Below, one piece after another: positions 1 to 8,438 of a DNA stretch of 64,000 bases. The stretch comes from Variovorax sp. PCZ-1 (GTDB lineage: Bacteria > Pseudomonadota > Gammaproteobacteria > Burkholderiales > Burkholderiaceae_C): positions 186,001-250,000 of the forward strand of contig NZ_JAHCDN010000003.1 in the NCBI RefSeq assembly GCF_018413605.1. Reading direction: 5' to 3'. The notes beneath the pieces are model-generated. The model saw only the letters and a list, made by a program, of their open reading frames with translations, did not search any database and was not told where the DNA came from. Made by a program: the position numbers and the translations under genes. How positions within the stretch are numbered: position 1 is the first letter of the stretch; the number at the start of each line of letters is the position of its first letter.

Positions 1-2
1 GC

Positions 3-704
3 AGCAATCTAGGTTTTGGTGCCGCGAACAATCGCGCCTTGGCACAAGTGCAAACCCGCTTTGCTTTGTTGCTCAATCCCGACTGCCAGATGAGCCGAGA
101 TGCTGCGCTTGCCTTGCTCAAGGTCAGTGAAGCTTATCCAGAGGCTGCTGTCGTTGCACCGCAACTGCTGCGCGCTAACGGCTCTCAAGAGATCAGCTAC
201 CGCTGGCCATCAACGCACTGGGCATCTTCTGGTGTAGGCGCTGAATCGGAGTGCTGCGTGGGCTTTGTGTGCGGCGCGGCGATGCTGATCAATATGGCGC
301 AAGCCAAGCCTGTTGGTTTTTTTGATGAAGATTTTTTTCTTTACTACGAAGACGAAGATCTTTGCTTAAGACTGTTCCAGGCTCAGCGCAGCATCATTTT
401 GGCGCCGCATGTGCAGCTCACACATTCATCACGCGGCTCGGTGCGCGGCAAGTATCCATTGCGTGCGGAATACGGCAGGGGCTACCATCACGCGCAATCT
501 AAAATTTTGTTTGCGTGGAAGCACCACAGCGAAAATATTGCGCAGAGCTTGATGTGGCGCACTTGGGCGTTCGCCGCACTGGGGTTGCCGTTCCGCCTGC
601 TGCTGCCTGCGCCACGATTGGTGGCTCGCTGGTGTGGGCGCATGCGCGGGGCATGGGCGATGCGTGAGCGCTTGGCAGCACCGCCCGCGCGAGGCAAGCT
701 ATGA
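3..704 (+). CDS. Glycosyltransferase family 2, 3' part (5' end outside window)
   Basis: The frame is open from base 3 and reads NLGFGAANN before any start codon, a stretch typical of the nucleotide-sugar domain of family 2 glycosyltransferases, so the gene begins left of the window. Further on are NPDC (the DxD-like metal/sugar-nucleotide region), a GAAMLI stretch and the acceptor-side motif FFDEDFFLYYEDEDL, which resembles rhamnosyltransferases of the WbbL type. It would transfer a sugar from a nucleotide donor to a growing surface polysaccharide on the cytoplasmic side of the membrane. Its stop overlaps the start of the O-antigen ligase-like gene (ATGA), so the two are translationally coupled. 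The exact sugar is not predictable. Confidence 0.85.
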   Translation, partial: SNLGFGAANNRALAQVQTRFALLLNPDCQMSRDAALALLKVSEAYPEAAVVAPQLLRANGSQEISYRWPSTHWASSGVGAESECCVGFVCGAAMLINMAQAKPVGFFDEDFFLYYEDEDLCLRLFQAQRSIILAPHVQLTHSSRGSVRGKYPLRAEYGRGYHHAQSKILFAWKHHSENIAQSLMWRTWAFAALGLPFRLLLPAPRLVARWCGRMRGAWAMRERLAAPPARGKL

Positions 705-1969
705 GCCCCTTATCTACTCGTCAACCCATCATCCTGCCGGGCTTACTCTTTGTAGCCATGCTCGCGCCGCTTTTGATCCCGGTGGGTGCAGAGGCCATGA
801 TGGTGTTGCTCACTCTGATGGGTGGTCTAGGCTGGGGAATTCAGCGCCTTCGATCACAGCAAGGCTTGGATTGGCGACGCGAGGACTCCTATATGGCTGT
901 GGCCTTGGCCAGCATTGTCTTGCTGCAATTCGTATCTGTGGCTTGGTCGCAATGGCCCAAGCAGAGTGCGGCATCTGCACTCAAGCATGTGCACTTTCTG
1001 GTATGGCCTTTATTGGTGTGGGTGCTTAGTCGCGCGAAAGATTCTCAGCGCTGGATGGAGCGCGGTTTGTTGGCTGTGATGAGCTTGACCGTGCTGTGGA
1101 TGTTGTTGCCCACGAAGATCGGTTGGGTGGGCGGTCAATTTGAAGCGGCCGCTCAAAATCCCAGTGTGATGGGCAAGATCGTCGCCGTATTTGGGCTGTG
1201 GGGCATGGTGCTGGCTGCCGGAATGCTGCGCCCTGCAGGCGTTGCTCCGCTGTCCATGCGATGGCGTGCTGTGATGGCGTTGGTTTGGGGCTTGGGCCTG
1301 CTATTACTGGTTGCGGCAGATCGGCGTATCGAGCTGGCACTTTATGTGTTGTTATCTATGGCGTTCATCATGCTGCGTTTGTTCAAACGCGGCCAGTTGC
1401 GCTTAGTCTTGTCCATGGCCTGTGCGGTTGGCTTACTGATCGGCGTAGCGCTTTCATTTCAGGCAGATCGTTTTGTCAAGGCGGGTCATGAGGTAAGGCA
1501 GTATTTTTCCGCCTCGCAGCCCAGTCTGCAAGACTACAACACCTCTTTGGGGCAGCGCATGGAGATGTATCACATTGCTGTGCAAGCCATCCAAGAAAAG
1601 CCATGGCTAGGCTGGGGGGCGGGTGCAAGAGCCCACTATCTGAAACAGTACGCGCATTTTCCTGAGCAGATGTTTGAACGCACACACTTGCACAGCCAAT
1701 ACCTGCAAACCTTGGTGGATGTCGGCGTGTTGGGAGCCTTCCTTGCCTGTGCTGCTTTGATCTTGGCATGGCGCGTGAGCGTGGTGCAGCTGTGGCGAAA
1801 TGGTGAGCAAGAACTGGCGATGTTATTTGCCATACTTTACAGCGTGCATATGCTCAGCGGTGTGTTCAACCCGGCTTTCTCGCAGGGCTTGAGCAATAGC
1901 TTTTTCGTCACCATGGTCGCCATTTTGTGGTCGATTCATCGCCAGCAGCGGCCACTGACTGCTGAGTAA
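701..1969 (+). CDS. O-antigen ligase/polymerase family membrane protein
   Basis: 422-residue polytopic inner-membrane protein with about ten to twelve hydrophobic segments. A large periplasmic loop near residues 285-345 carries EKPWLGWGAG and HLHSQYLQTLVDVGVLG, the signature of the Wzy_C/WaaL family: the His-x-His-Ser-x-Tyr part is the usual conserved patch. Members either ligate undecaprenyl-linked glycan to lipid A-core (WaaL) or polymerise repeat units (Wzy); sequence alone does not separate the two. The coupling to a glycosyltransferase supports a role in surface glycan assembly. The start ATG overlaps the previous stop. Confidence 0.85.
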   Translation: MSPLSTRQPIILPGLLFVAMLAPLLIPVGAEAMMVLLTLMGGLGWGIQRLRSQQGLDWRREDSYMAVALASIVLLQFVSVAWSQWPKQSAASALKHVHFLVWPLLVWVLSRAKDSQRWMERGLLAVMSLTVLWMLLPTKIGWVGGQFEAAAQNPSVMGKIVAVFGLWGMVLAAGMLRPAGVAPLSMRWRAVMALVWGLGLLLLVAADRRIELALYVLLSMAFIMLRLFKRGQLRLVLSMACAVGLLIGVALSFQADRFVKAGHEVRQYFSASQPSLQDYNTSLGQRMEMYHIAVQAIQEKPWLGWGAGARAHYLKQYAHFPEQMFERTHLHSQYLQTLVDVGVLGAFLACAALILAWRVSVVQLWRNGEQELAMLFAILYSVHMLSGVFNPAFSQGLSNSFFVTMVAILWSIHRQQRPLTAE

Positions 1970-1991
1970 TCATTTCTTTTATGGTGAGCCT

Positions 1992-3344
1992 ATGAGTACC
2001 TCAACGTCATCGAACTCAGCTGTCGCATTGAGTTGGAGGCAGTCTTTCAAGGTCTATCTTGAAGCGCCAACACTGCGCATGCTCGCGCTTGGTTTTTCTG
2101 CAGGTTTGCCTCTGCTCTTGGTACTTGGCACTCTCAGTTTCCGTTTACGCGAGGCGGGAATTGATCGCGCCACGATTGGGTTCTTGACGTGGGTGGGGCT
2201 GGCCTATGGTTTCAAGTGGTGTTGGGCGCCGCTGGTGGATCGATTGCCGATACCGCTGCTCACGCGCTGGCTAGGGCGCAGGCGCTCTTGGTTGTTGTTG
2301 TCTCAACTGGCGATCATTGGCGGGTTGATCGGTATGGCGGTTTCTGATCCGAAGCTGGCCTTGATGCCCGTGGTCTGGTGCGCTTTGGTTGTGGCTTTTG
2401 GATCGGCTACGCAGGATATTGCGCTTGATGCTTACCGCATTGAGTCTGCAGATGCGGATCGCCAAGCAGCATTGGCGGCAGCTTATCAAACAGGGTATCG
2501 CTTAGCCATGATCTGGGCGGGCGCTGGTGTGTTGTGGATTGCTGCGCGCGCCGAAGTGGCTAATGCAGCGAACTACGATCCGCTGGCTTGGCGCACGGCG
2601 TATTTGTGCATGGCAGCATCGATGGGTGTGGGCATACTCACAGTGCTCTTATCGCCAGAACCGGCCGCGAAAGCGCTTGCACCCGCCAAGAACATGCAGG
2701 ATTGGTTGCTCATCACATTGATCGAGCCCTTCTCTGATTTCTTCAAACGCTACAAATGGCAAGCCGCCTTGATCTTGGCCCTGATTGCCGTGTACCGCAT
2801 CAGCGATATCGTGATGGGTGTGATGGCCAACCCGTTCTATGTCGACATGGGTTTTACCAAGGATCAAGTCGCCGGTGTCACCAAAGTGTATGGCGTGATC
2901 ATGACCTTGGTTGGCGCATTCATCGGTGGAATTTTATCGATGCGCTTGGGAGTGATGCGTGTGTTGATGCTTGGTGCGCTGCTTAGCGCAGTGAGCAATT
3001 TGCTTTTTGCTTGGCTCGGCAGTCAAGGCGCAAATGTGAATGCACTGATTTGGGTGATCTCGGCGGACAACCTCTCCAGCGGCATTGCCTCTGCAGCTTT
3101 CATTGCATATCTTTCCAGCTTAACCAACATCCAGTACTCGGCAACGCAATACGCGCTGTTCAGTTCGTTGATGCTTTTATTGCCCAAATTTCTGGCTGGA
3201 TTTTCTGGGCAGGTGGTGAACAGTGTGGGTTATGCTCAATTTTTCACCGGCACAGCTTTGCTGGGGTTGCCAGTCATCGCCTTGGTTTTTCTTGCGAATC
3301 GCTACACACCAGTGCAAAAAACCGGGGAAACCCCCTCATCCTGA
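1992..3344 (+). CDS. ampG: AmpG-like muropeptide MFS transporter
   Basis: 450 residues, about twelve to fourteen membrane segments. The N-terminal region (GFSAGLPLLLVLGTLSF, then GLAYGFKWCWAPLVDR) matches the AmpG branch of the major facilitator superfamily, as does SATQDIALDAYRIE around residues 137-150. AmpG brings anhydro-muropeptides released by peptidoglycan turnover into the cytoplasm for recycling, and in some bacteria links this to beta-lactamase induction. No ampR or ampC lies nearby. The gene starts 22 bases after the O-antigen ligase gene and may be read through from it. Confidence 0.85.
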   Translation: MSTSTSSNSAVALSWRQSFKVYLEAPTLRMLALGFSAGLPLLLVLGTLSFRLREAGIDRATIGFLTWVGLAYGFKWCWAPLVDRLPIPLLTRWLGRRRSWLLLSQLAIIGGLIGMAVSDPKLALMPVVWCALVVAFGSATQDIALDAYRIESADADRQAALAAAYQTGYRLAMIWAGAGVLWIAARAEVANAANYDPLAWRTAYLCMAASMGVGILTVLLSPEPAAKALAPAKNMQDWLLITLIEPFSDFFKRYKWQAALILALIAVYRISDIVMGVMANPFYVDMGFTKDQVAGVTKVYGVIMTLVGAFIGGILSMRLGVMRVLMLGALLSAVSNLLFAWLGSQGANVNALIWVISADNLSSGIASAAFIAYLSSLTNIQYSATQYALFSSLMLLLPKFLAGFSGQVVNSVGYAQFFTGTALLGLPVIALVFLANRYTPVQKTGETPSS

Positions 3345-3433
3345 TGGATGAAACCCATATTTCAGGTATTGCACGATTTCACTTGTTGGCCTATAAAGCG
3401 AGCTTGTACATGAAAAGTTAAGTAGTACACCAC

Positions 3434-4459
3434 ATGAAACATCCCTTGTTGTATTTGGGATTGATGGGTTTTGACGCTGCTAGCGAAGCGGCGGCTCGGC
3501 GTTGGCTAACAACTTATGCTTCCCAAGCAAAGGGTGGCGATGAGCATCCCATTTGGCAAGTGGTTGATTTTCGCGAGGCGGATGCTTTGCTGATCCGCGG
3601 AGCGGGTGTGGCACAGGGCTTTGGCACACATTTGCAGTTTTCGCCAGACCTACAGGACGCGCATCCGAATGCGCCCCTGGGCGTCGATCTGGCGGCCATG
3701 AAATTGCCCTTTGCCATAGGCGATACAGCGCATTTACAGGCTTTGGGAATCGACACCAAAGATAGCCATTGCTTCAATCTTCAGCAAGATGCCAGTATGC
3801 TGAAAGCTGTGCAGCATTTTGAGACGGTTTTGCGACCCTTGCGCTCTCTGTATTCGCTCGCCGTTGAGCTGACTGAGCGCAGGCAAGAGTTGGATAAAGA
3901 TCACACCTATCATCTGGAGCGTAACGGTAATTTGGATGCCATCATTGATGTACCCAAGCGCCGCGTGCTCTTGCGCCCAGGCACGCGGCCAGTGGATATT
4001 TGTGAGGATGCTTGGTTAGCCAGGCCGCGCTCGGCCAATTTCGCACCTTCGAATTTCATGGAGTGCAGCCTTGATGAGGTGGGTTGGGTGTTTGCAACGC
4101 ATTGCATGGATATTGAGCTGCCCAAGCGCTACCGAAGCAAGCCGATCCATATCTTGCACAACCCTCGTGTTCGTAGCTCCTTGCTGTATCCAAGACATGC
4201 GATCTTGATTGACCAGTTGTGGCATCACCCCACCAGTTTTGAGCAGCTACAAAAGCTGCGTACCGAGCAGGATGATTGGCTAGAGCGTGATCTGTATGCC
4301 CTCTACCTCACGCGCTGCATCTCAACACAACAAGCCACAACACACGATGGGGAAGCCTCATCCTTGCCTGGCGACTTCAGTCACACCAGCCCATGGATGC
4401 TGCAGCGCTTGGGCAAGCGCATGAATACTTTGGCGGGTGAGTTGCAATCACTGTTTTAG
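3434..4459 (+). CDS. Uncharacterised protein, 341 aa
   Basis: A soluble-looking protein without signal peptide or membrane segments that I do not recognise as a named family. Visible features: LGLMGFDAASEAAARRW at the N-terminus, a charged helical stretch ELTERRQELDKDHTYHLERNG around residues 142-162, RRVLLRPGTRPVDI near 176, and a C-terminal third rich in Arg, Leu and aromatic residues. Composition and codon use match the neighbours. It stands alone: an 89-base gap separates it from ampG and the next gene is convergent, ending within four bases of its stop. The first half hints at a response-regulator-like fold, but that is only an impression. Confidence 0.6.
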   Translation: MKHPLLYLGLMGFDAASEAAARRWLTTYASQAKGGDEHPIWQVVDFREADALLIRGAGVAQGFGTHLQFSPDLQDAHPNAPLGVDLAAMKLPFAIGDTAHLQALGIDTKDSHCFNLQQDASMLKAVQHFETVLRPLRSLYSLAVELTERRQELDKDHTYHLERNGNLDAIIDVPKRRVLLRPGTRPVDICEDAWLARPRSANFAPSNFMECSLDEVGWVFATHCMDIELPKRYRSKPIHILHNPRVRSSLLYPRHAILIDQLWHHPTSFEQLQKLRTEQDDWLERDLYALYLTRCISTQQATTHDGEASSLPGDFSHTSPWMLQRLGKRMNTLAGELQSLF

Positions 4460-6102
4460 GTGGGTGCCAAAGAAAAGCTGGAGGCTTGTGCACGCGGCCA
4501 ATACAGGCGGAAGACGTTGTGCACCTCGCTCAAATCGTTGTGCAGCAAGCTGCCGGTTGAGACTTGCGGCACCAAATTGGCCAGCAAGCGCACTTCGTTA
4601 TCGTTGACGCGGCGCACGATGTGATGCGCCGTGATATCACCAGGATGATTCAAGCCAGCCGCCTGCACGATCTCCGCCAGCGCATGCAAGGTCTGCGTAT
4701 GAAAATGATGCACACGCTCAGCCTTGCTGGGTACATGCAAGGCTTTTTGCCGATGCGCGTCTTGCGTGGTCACGCCCGTAGGGCAGTGGCCGGTGTGGCA
4801 AGCCTGCGCCTGAATACAGCCCAGAGCAAACATAAAGCCGCGCGCTGAATTGCACCAGTCTGCGCCCAGTGCCATCATGCGCGCCATATCAAAAGCGCTC
4901 ACCACTTTACCCGCGCAGCCAATGCGAATGCGATCACGCAAGCCCGCGCCTTTGAGTGTGTTGTGCACGAGCAGCAAGCCCTCTTGCAAGGGTGCGCCTA
5001 CGTGATCGGTGAACTCCACTGGCGCAGCGCCCGTGCCGCCTTCAGCGCCATCAACCACGATGAAATCCGGCACGATATCAGTGGCCAGCATGGCTTTTAC
5101 CAGAGCAAACCATTCCCAAGGATGGCCAATACACAACTTAAACCCCACGGGTTTGCCGCCAGAGAGTTCGCGCAGTTGCGCGATGAAGGCCATCATGTCC
5201 AGAGGCGTGGAAAATGCGCTGTGCGAGGCCGGTGAGACGCAATCGACGCCTTGTGGCACGCCACGAGCGGCAGCAATTTCTGCCGTTACTTTAGAGCCTG
5301 GCAGCAAGCCACCATGCCCTGGCTTGGCGCCTTGGCTGAGCTTGAGTTCAATCATTTTCACTTGTGGATCGCTGGCGGTCGCTTTGAATTTTTCGGGGCT
5401 GAATGAACCATCATCGTTGCGGCAGCCAAAATAGCCCGAGCCAATTTCCCAAATCAAATCGCCACCATGCTGGCGATGGTGCACACTGATCGAGCCTTCG
5501 CCCGTATCATGCGCAAAGCCGCCAGCTTTCGCACCTTGATTCAGTGCAAGAATCGCATTGGCGCTCAGCGCACCAAAACTCATGGCCGATATATTGAACA
5601 CACTGGCCGAGTATGGTTGCGTGCAGTTGTTTGCAGCTGTGCCAATGGTGATGCGGAAATCATGGGAGGCAATTTGGGTGGGTGCCATGGAATGGTTGAT
5701 CCACTCGTAGCCATCTTCGCCCACATCCAGCTGCGTGCCAAAGGGGCGCTTATCGCTGTCGCCTTTTGCGCGTGCATACACGAGCGAGCGCTGTGCTCTG
5801 GAAAATGGCGCGGCCTCGTTATCGCCTTCCAGGAAATACTGGCGAATTTCGGGGCGAATGAACTCAAGCAAAAAGCGCATGTGCCCAATCACGGGATAGT
5901 TGCGCAACACCGCATGTCGCTCTTGCCGAAGATCGCGGATGCCCAAACCTGTCAGCGCTAAAAAAACCAGGGTCCAAAGCCAGCCAATATCAAAAGCAAT
6001 GATGCAAAACAAGCCCAACAGAGCGAATGCAATACATGTGATGAAGGCGCTGTAGCGCACCGGCACATAGGTGTTGGCACGGGCAATCAGATCGGTGATC
6101 AT
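4456..6102 (-). CDS. Membrane-anchored FMN-binding glutamate synthase-like protein
   Basis: 548 residues from the ATG at 6102, which overlaps the stop of the NTF2-like gene (ATGA); a longer frame exists upstream but lies inside that gene. Two hydrophobic segments at residues about 17-52 would anchor it in the membrane. The rest is a GltB-type FMN and Fe-S domain: NISAMSFGALSANAI, then GSGYFGCR, KPGHGGLLPG, and the FMN phosphate region GAEGGTGAAP, followed by a Cys-containing stretch (ALGCIQAQACHTGHCPTGV) fitting a 3Fe-4S cluster. It lacks the glutaminase and UDP-glucose-like domains of true glutamate synthase, so it is a stand-alone family member of unknown reaction, possibly an oxidoreductase. 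Confidence 0.85.
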   Translation of the reverse strand: MITDLIARANTYVPVRYSAFITCIAFALLGLFCIIAFDIGWLWTLVFLALTGLGIRDLRQERHAVLRNYPVIGHMRFLLEFIRPEIRQYFLEGDNEAAPFSRAQRSLVYARAKGDSDKRPFGTQLDVGEDGYEWINHSMAPTQIASHDFRITIGTAANNCTQPYSASVFNISAMSFGALSANAILALNQGAKAGGFAHDTGEGSISVHHRQHGGDLIWEIGSGYFGCRNDDGSFSPEKFKATASDPQVKMIELKLSQGAKPGHGGLLPGSKVTAEIAAARGVPQGVDCVSPASHSAFSTPLDMMAFIAQLRELSGGKPVGFKLCIGHPWEWFALVKAMLATDIVPDFIVVDGAEGGTGAAPVEFTDHVGAPLQEGLLLVHNTLKGAGLRDRIRIGCAGKVVSAFDMARMMALGADWCNSARGFMFALGCIQAQACHTGHCPTGVTTQDAHRQKALHVPSKAERVHHFHTQTLHALAEIVQAAGLNHPGDITAHHIVRRVNDNEVRLLANLVPQVSTGSLLHNDLSEVHNVFRLYWPRAQASSFSLAPT

Positions 6103-6593
6103 GCGGATCCTTTTTGATACTTGCGCAAATTGGCCATGGCCTGTTGTTTGACTTTGCTGCGCAGCATTGGGCTCCAGCCCAGCAGCAATCCAGGCGCCCC
6201 CAGCGCTTGGCGAGACCAGCGCCAAAAATCAAAGCGGTCTCGTTGTTGAATGATCAGGCCTTGTTCATTGAAGATGAATTCTGCGTCAATGATGTTGTGT
6301 ACGACACGCCCGGTGGCAGTGAAGAGGTAGGTAGGCTCCCAATGTGCGCTGCCTGATGTGCCGTTGGCCTTAACTTGCGAAAACACCAGTTTCCAGACCT
6401 CGCGTCCTTTGACATTTTTAGGCGCGCGTACAGCATCAATCAGCATGCTCCACATCGCCATGACTTGCGCCTTTCCCTCCAATTGAAAAGCCTCATCTTC
6501 AAAGCGCACCGCATCGGCATAGCAAGCGCCCATGCCCGCTGCATCTAAGTTAGAAAACGCTGTGTACAAGGCGTTGATGGTGGTGGTGCTCAT
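6099..6593 (-). CDS. NTF2-like / SnoaL-like domain protein
   Basis: 164 residues. The opening (INALYTAFSNLDAAGMGACYADAVRFED) and the later HWEPTYLFTATGRVVHNIIDAEFIFNEQGLI stretch are the classic cone-shaped NTF2/SnoaL fold, used by small hydrolases, isomerases and ligand-binding proteins. A C-terminal extension rich in basic residues (about 135-164) is added. The stop overlaps the start of the GltB-like gene and the LysR gene lies just upstream on the same strand, giving a small leftward operon. No catalytic residues can be assigned, so substrate and reaction stay open. Confidence 0.75.
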   Translation of the reverse strand: MSTTTINALYTAFSNLDAAGMGACYADAVRFEDEAFQLEGKAQVMAMWSMLIDAVRAPKNVKGREVWKLVFSQVKANGTSGSAHWEPTYLFTATGRVVHNIIDAEFIFNEQGLIIQQRDRFDFWRWSRQALGAPGLLLGWSPMLRSKVKQQAMANLRKYQKGSA

Positions 6594-6601
6594 AGCAATC
6601 C

Positions 6602-7486
6602 TTATAAGACTTTGGGTAAATGGCTACCAAGGAAATCGTACACCGCCTTGATGCGTTGGTTGCTGCGGATTTCCCGGTGCACCACAAGCCACAGGGGCAG
6701 TGGCGGGATTTGCAGCATCGGCAGCAAGGGCACCAAGCAGTTATCCGTACGTCCAATGTAGTCAGAAATAAAGCCCACGCCCAAGCCCGCACGCAAAGCG
6801 GAGTTATACGCGATCAAATCATCTGTGCGCAGCACGATTCTCTCGCTTGGAAGCGGCAAACCCATGGCAGCCGCGCCACGCTCCAAGGTATCGTCTTTGT
6901 CGCCGCTGAGTAAATCGTGTTGCAGCAGATCCGCAGGCTGCTTGGGAATGCCGCGCCGGCGCAAATAGTCGCGATGCGCATAGGCGCTTATTGTGACCTG
7001 CCCCACACGCCGAGCAATCACACTGCCTTGATCGGGCTGCACCATGCGCAGCGCAATATCCGCCTCGCGCTTGAGCAAATTGCTCACGGCATTGCTGACC
7101 ACCAGCTCCACCGTTATCTCAGGCAGCGCCACGCGCATTTGCGCGAGAAGCGGCGGCAGCAACACACAGGCCACCGGCTGGCTTGCACTGATGCGCACAG
7201 AGCCCGCTAATTTTGATTGCGCGCCCGCCGCTTGGCGCGCGAGCTGCATCGCGCCCGCCTCCATGGCGCGCGCCGAATCGGCGAGGCGCAGCGCCATAGC
7301 TGTGGGCAGCAGGCCACGCCCCGTGCGCTCAAAAAGCGTGGTGCCCAGTTGCGATTCCAGCTCTGCAATATGCCGCCCTAGTGTGGGTTGGCTAGAACGC
7401 AAGGCTTTGGCCGCACCCAGCAAGCTGCCGTGCTCCAGCGCGGCAAGGAAGGAGCGGATTAATGTCCAGTCAAAAGTGTTATTCAT
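6602..7486 (-). CDS. LysR-family transcriptional regulator
   Basis: 294 residues from the ATG at 7486 (the frame runs further upstream, but this start gives the family's normal N-terminus, DWTLIRSFLAALEHGSL). Winged helix-turn-helix at residues about 18-40 (LGAAKALRSSQPTLGRHIAELE), then a periplasmic-binding-like effector domain of LysR type. It is divergent from a seven-helix membrane protein, and a 19-bp inverted repeat with T-N11-A character lies eight bases upstream of its start, so it probably regulates itself, that membrane protein and perhaps the NTF2-like and GltB-like genes downstream. Effector unknown. Confidence 0.9.
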   Translation of the reverse strand: MNNTFDWTLIRSFLAALEHGSLLGAAKALRSSQPTLGRHIAELESQLGTTLFERTGRGLLPTAMALRLADSARAMEAGAMQLARQAAGAQSKLAGSVRISASQPVACVLLPPLLAQMRVALPEITVELVVSNAVSNLLKREADIALRMVQPDQGSVIARRVGQVTISAYAHRDYLRRRGIPKQPADLLQHDLLSGDKDDTLERGAAAMGLPLPSERIVLRTDDLIAYNSALRAGLGVGFISDYIGRTDNCLVPLLPMLQIPPLPLWLVVHREIRSNQRIKAVYDFLGSHLPKVL

Positions 7487-7493
7487 TGTTGAA

Positions 7494-7512
7494 TATCTGG
7501 TGTGAACAGATA
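7494..7512. promoter_or_regulatory. Candidate LysR operator (TATCTG-N7-CAGATA)
   Basis: Perfect 6-bp inverted repeat separated by seven bases in the 92-bp divergent intergenic region between the LysR gene and the membrane-protein gene. The contained ATC-N11-GAT has the shape of a LysR-type box. Binding is inferred from position and symmetry only. Confidence 0.5.
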
Positions 7513-7578
7513 GGCAATTGTGCAACAACAAAGAAGTTTTCACAATCGCTGCATTGCACATCAATTCCTAGACACGTT

Positions 7579-8391
7579 ATGAATCCACAAACGATCACTC
7601 ATTCTTTGCGACACACTTCGCCTGCACTGTTCTTGGGCGGCGTGGCGTTGTTGGCGATGTCTTGCGCCACGTTGCTACTACCACTGATGGATGTTCGCCT
7701 CTTTCAAGGCGTGAGCGTTTGGCTCAAGCCTTGGAAATTTCAAGTCTCCACAGGCGTGTATTTACTGAGCTTGGCCCTTTTTATGGTCTGGTTGCCCAAG
7801 TCTGCTTTACAAACCCGCTCTGCGCGCTATGTGGTTTGGGTGGCTTTGACGAATGGTTTGTTCGAGGTCGCTTACGTCACTTGGCAGGGGGCTCTGGGGC
7901 AGGGGTCGCATTTCAATGTGGCCACATCGTTTCACTCGATGATGTATACCTTGATGGGCATCGGTGCCGTGTTACTGACCAGCGCATCTATCGTTCTAGC
8001 CATTTTGATTGCGCGCACCCAAGCTTATGCCTTGCCAGCAGCTCTCAAGCTGTCCATCGTCTTGGGATTGATCATTACCTTCGTGTTGGGCACAGGTTTT
8101 GGAGGCTATTTGAGTGGCCAACAAAACGGTCATTGGGTCGGTACGGCGGCTACGGATGCCGGTGGGCTGCCCGTGGTCACATGGTCGCGCAGCGGGGGGG
8201 ATTTGCGTGTGGCGCATTTCTTTGGTATCCATGCCATGCACTTTATTCCCTTGTTTGCCTTTGCTTTGCATCGTTTGCGAGTCTCGCAAGCGCCTGCCCG
8301 TGTTGCAGTCTGGGTTTTTTCTGCGTTGTTTTGTGCTTTGTGTTTTTGGACTTTTTTACAAGCACTGCGCGGACAACCGTTTTGGGCATAA
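7579..8391 (+). CDS. Uncharacterised seven-helix membrane protein
   Basis: 270 residues from the ATG at 7579; the open frame extends 39 codons upstream into the regulator's promoter but those codons are unlikely to be translated. Seven hydrophobic segments are visible. The most distinctive region, between helices five and six, reads LPVVTWSRSGGDLRV followed by AHFFGIHAMHFIPL, with histidines near residues 215-221 that could bind metal, haem or a quinone. A charged short C-terminus follows. I do not recognise a named family. It is divergent from, and likely controlled by, the LysR regulator; the next gene starts 47 bases downstream on the same strand. Confidence 0.7.
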   Translation: MNPQTITHSLRHTSPALFLGGVALLAMSCATLLLPLMDVRLFQGVSVWLKPWKFQVSTGVYLLSLALFMVWLPKSALQTRSARYVVWVALTNGLFEVAYVTWQGALGQGSHFNVATSFHSMMYTLMGIGAVLLTSASIVLAILIARTQAYALPAALKLSIVLGLIITFVLGTGFGGYLSGQQNGHWVGTAATDAGGLPVVTWSRSGGDLRVAHFFGIHAMHFIPLFAFALHRLRVSQAPARVAVWVFSALFCALCFWTFLQALRGQPFWA

Positions 8392-8438
8392 ACCTTCATT
8401 TTTAGCCCCGCCTTATTCATTTTTATTTGGAGAACATC

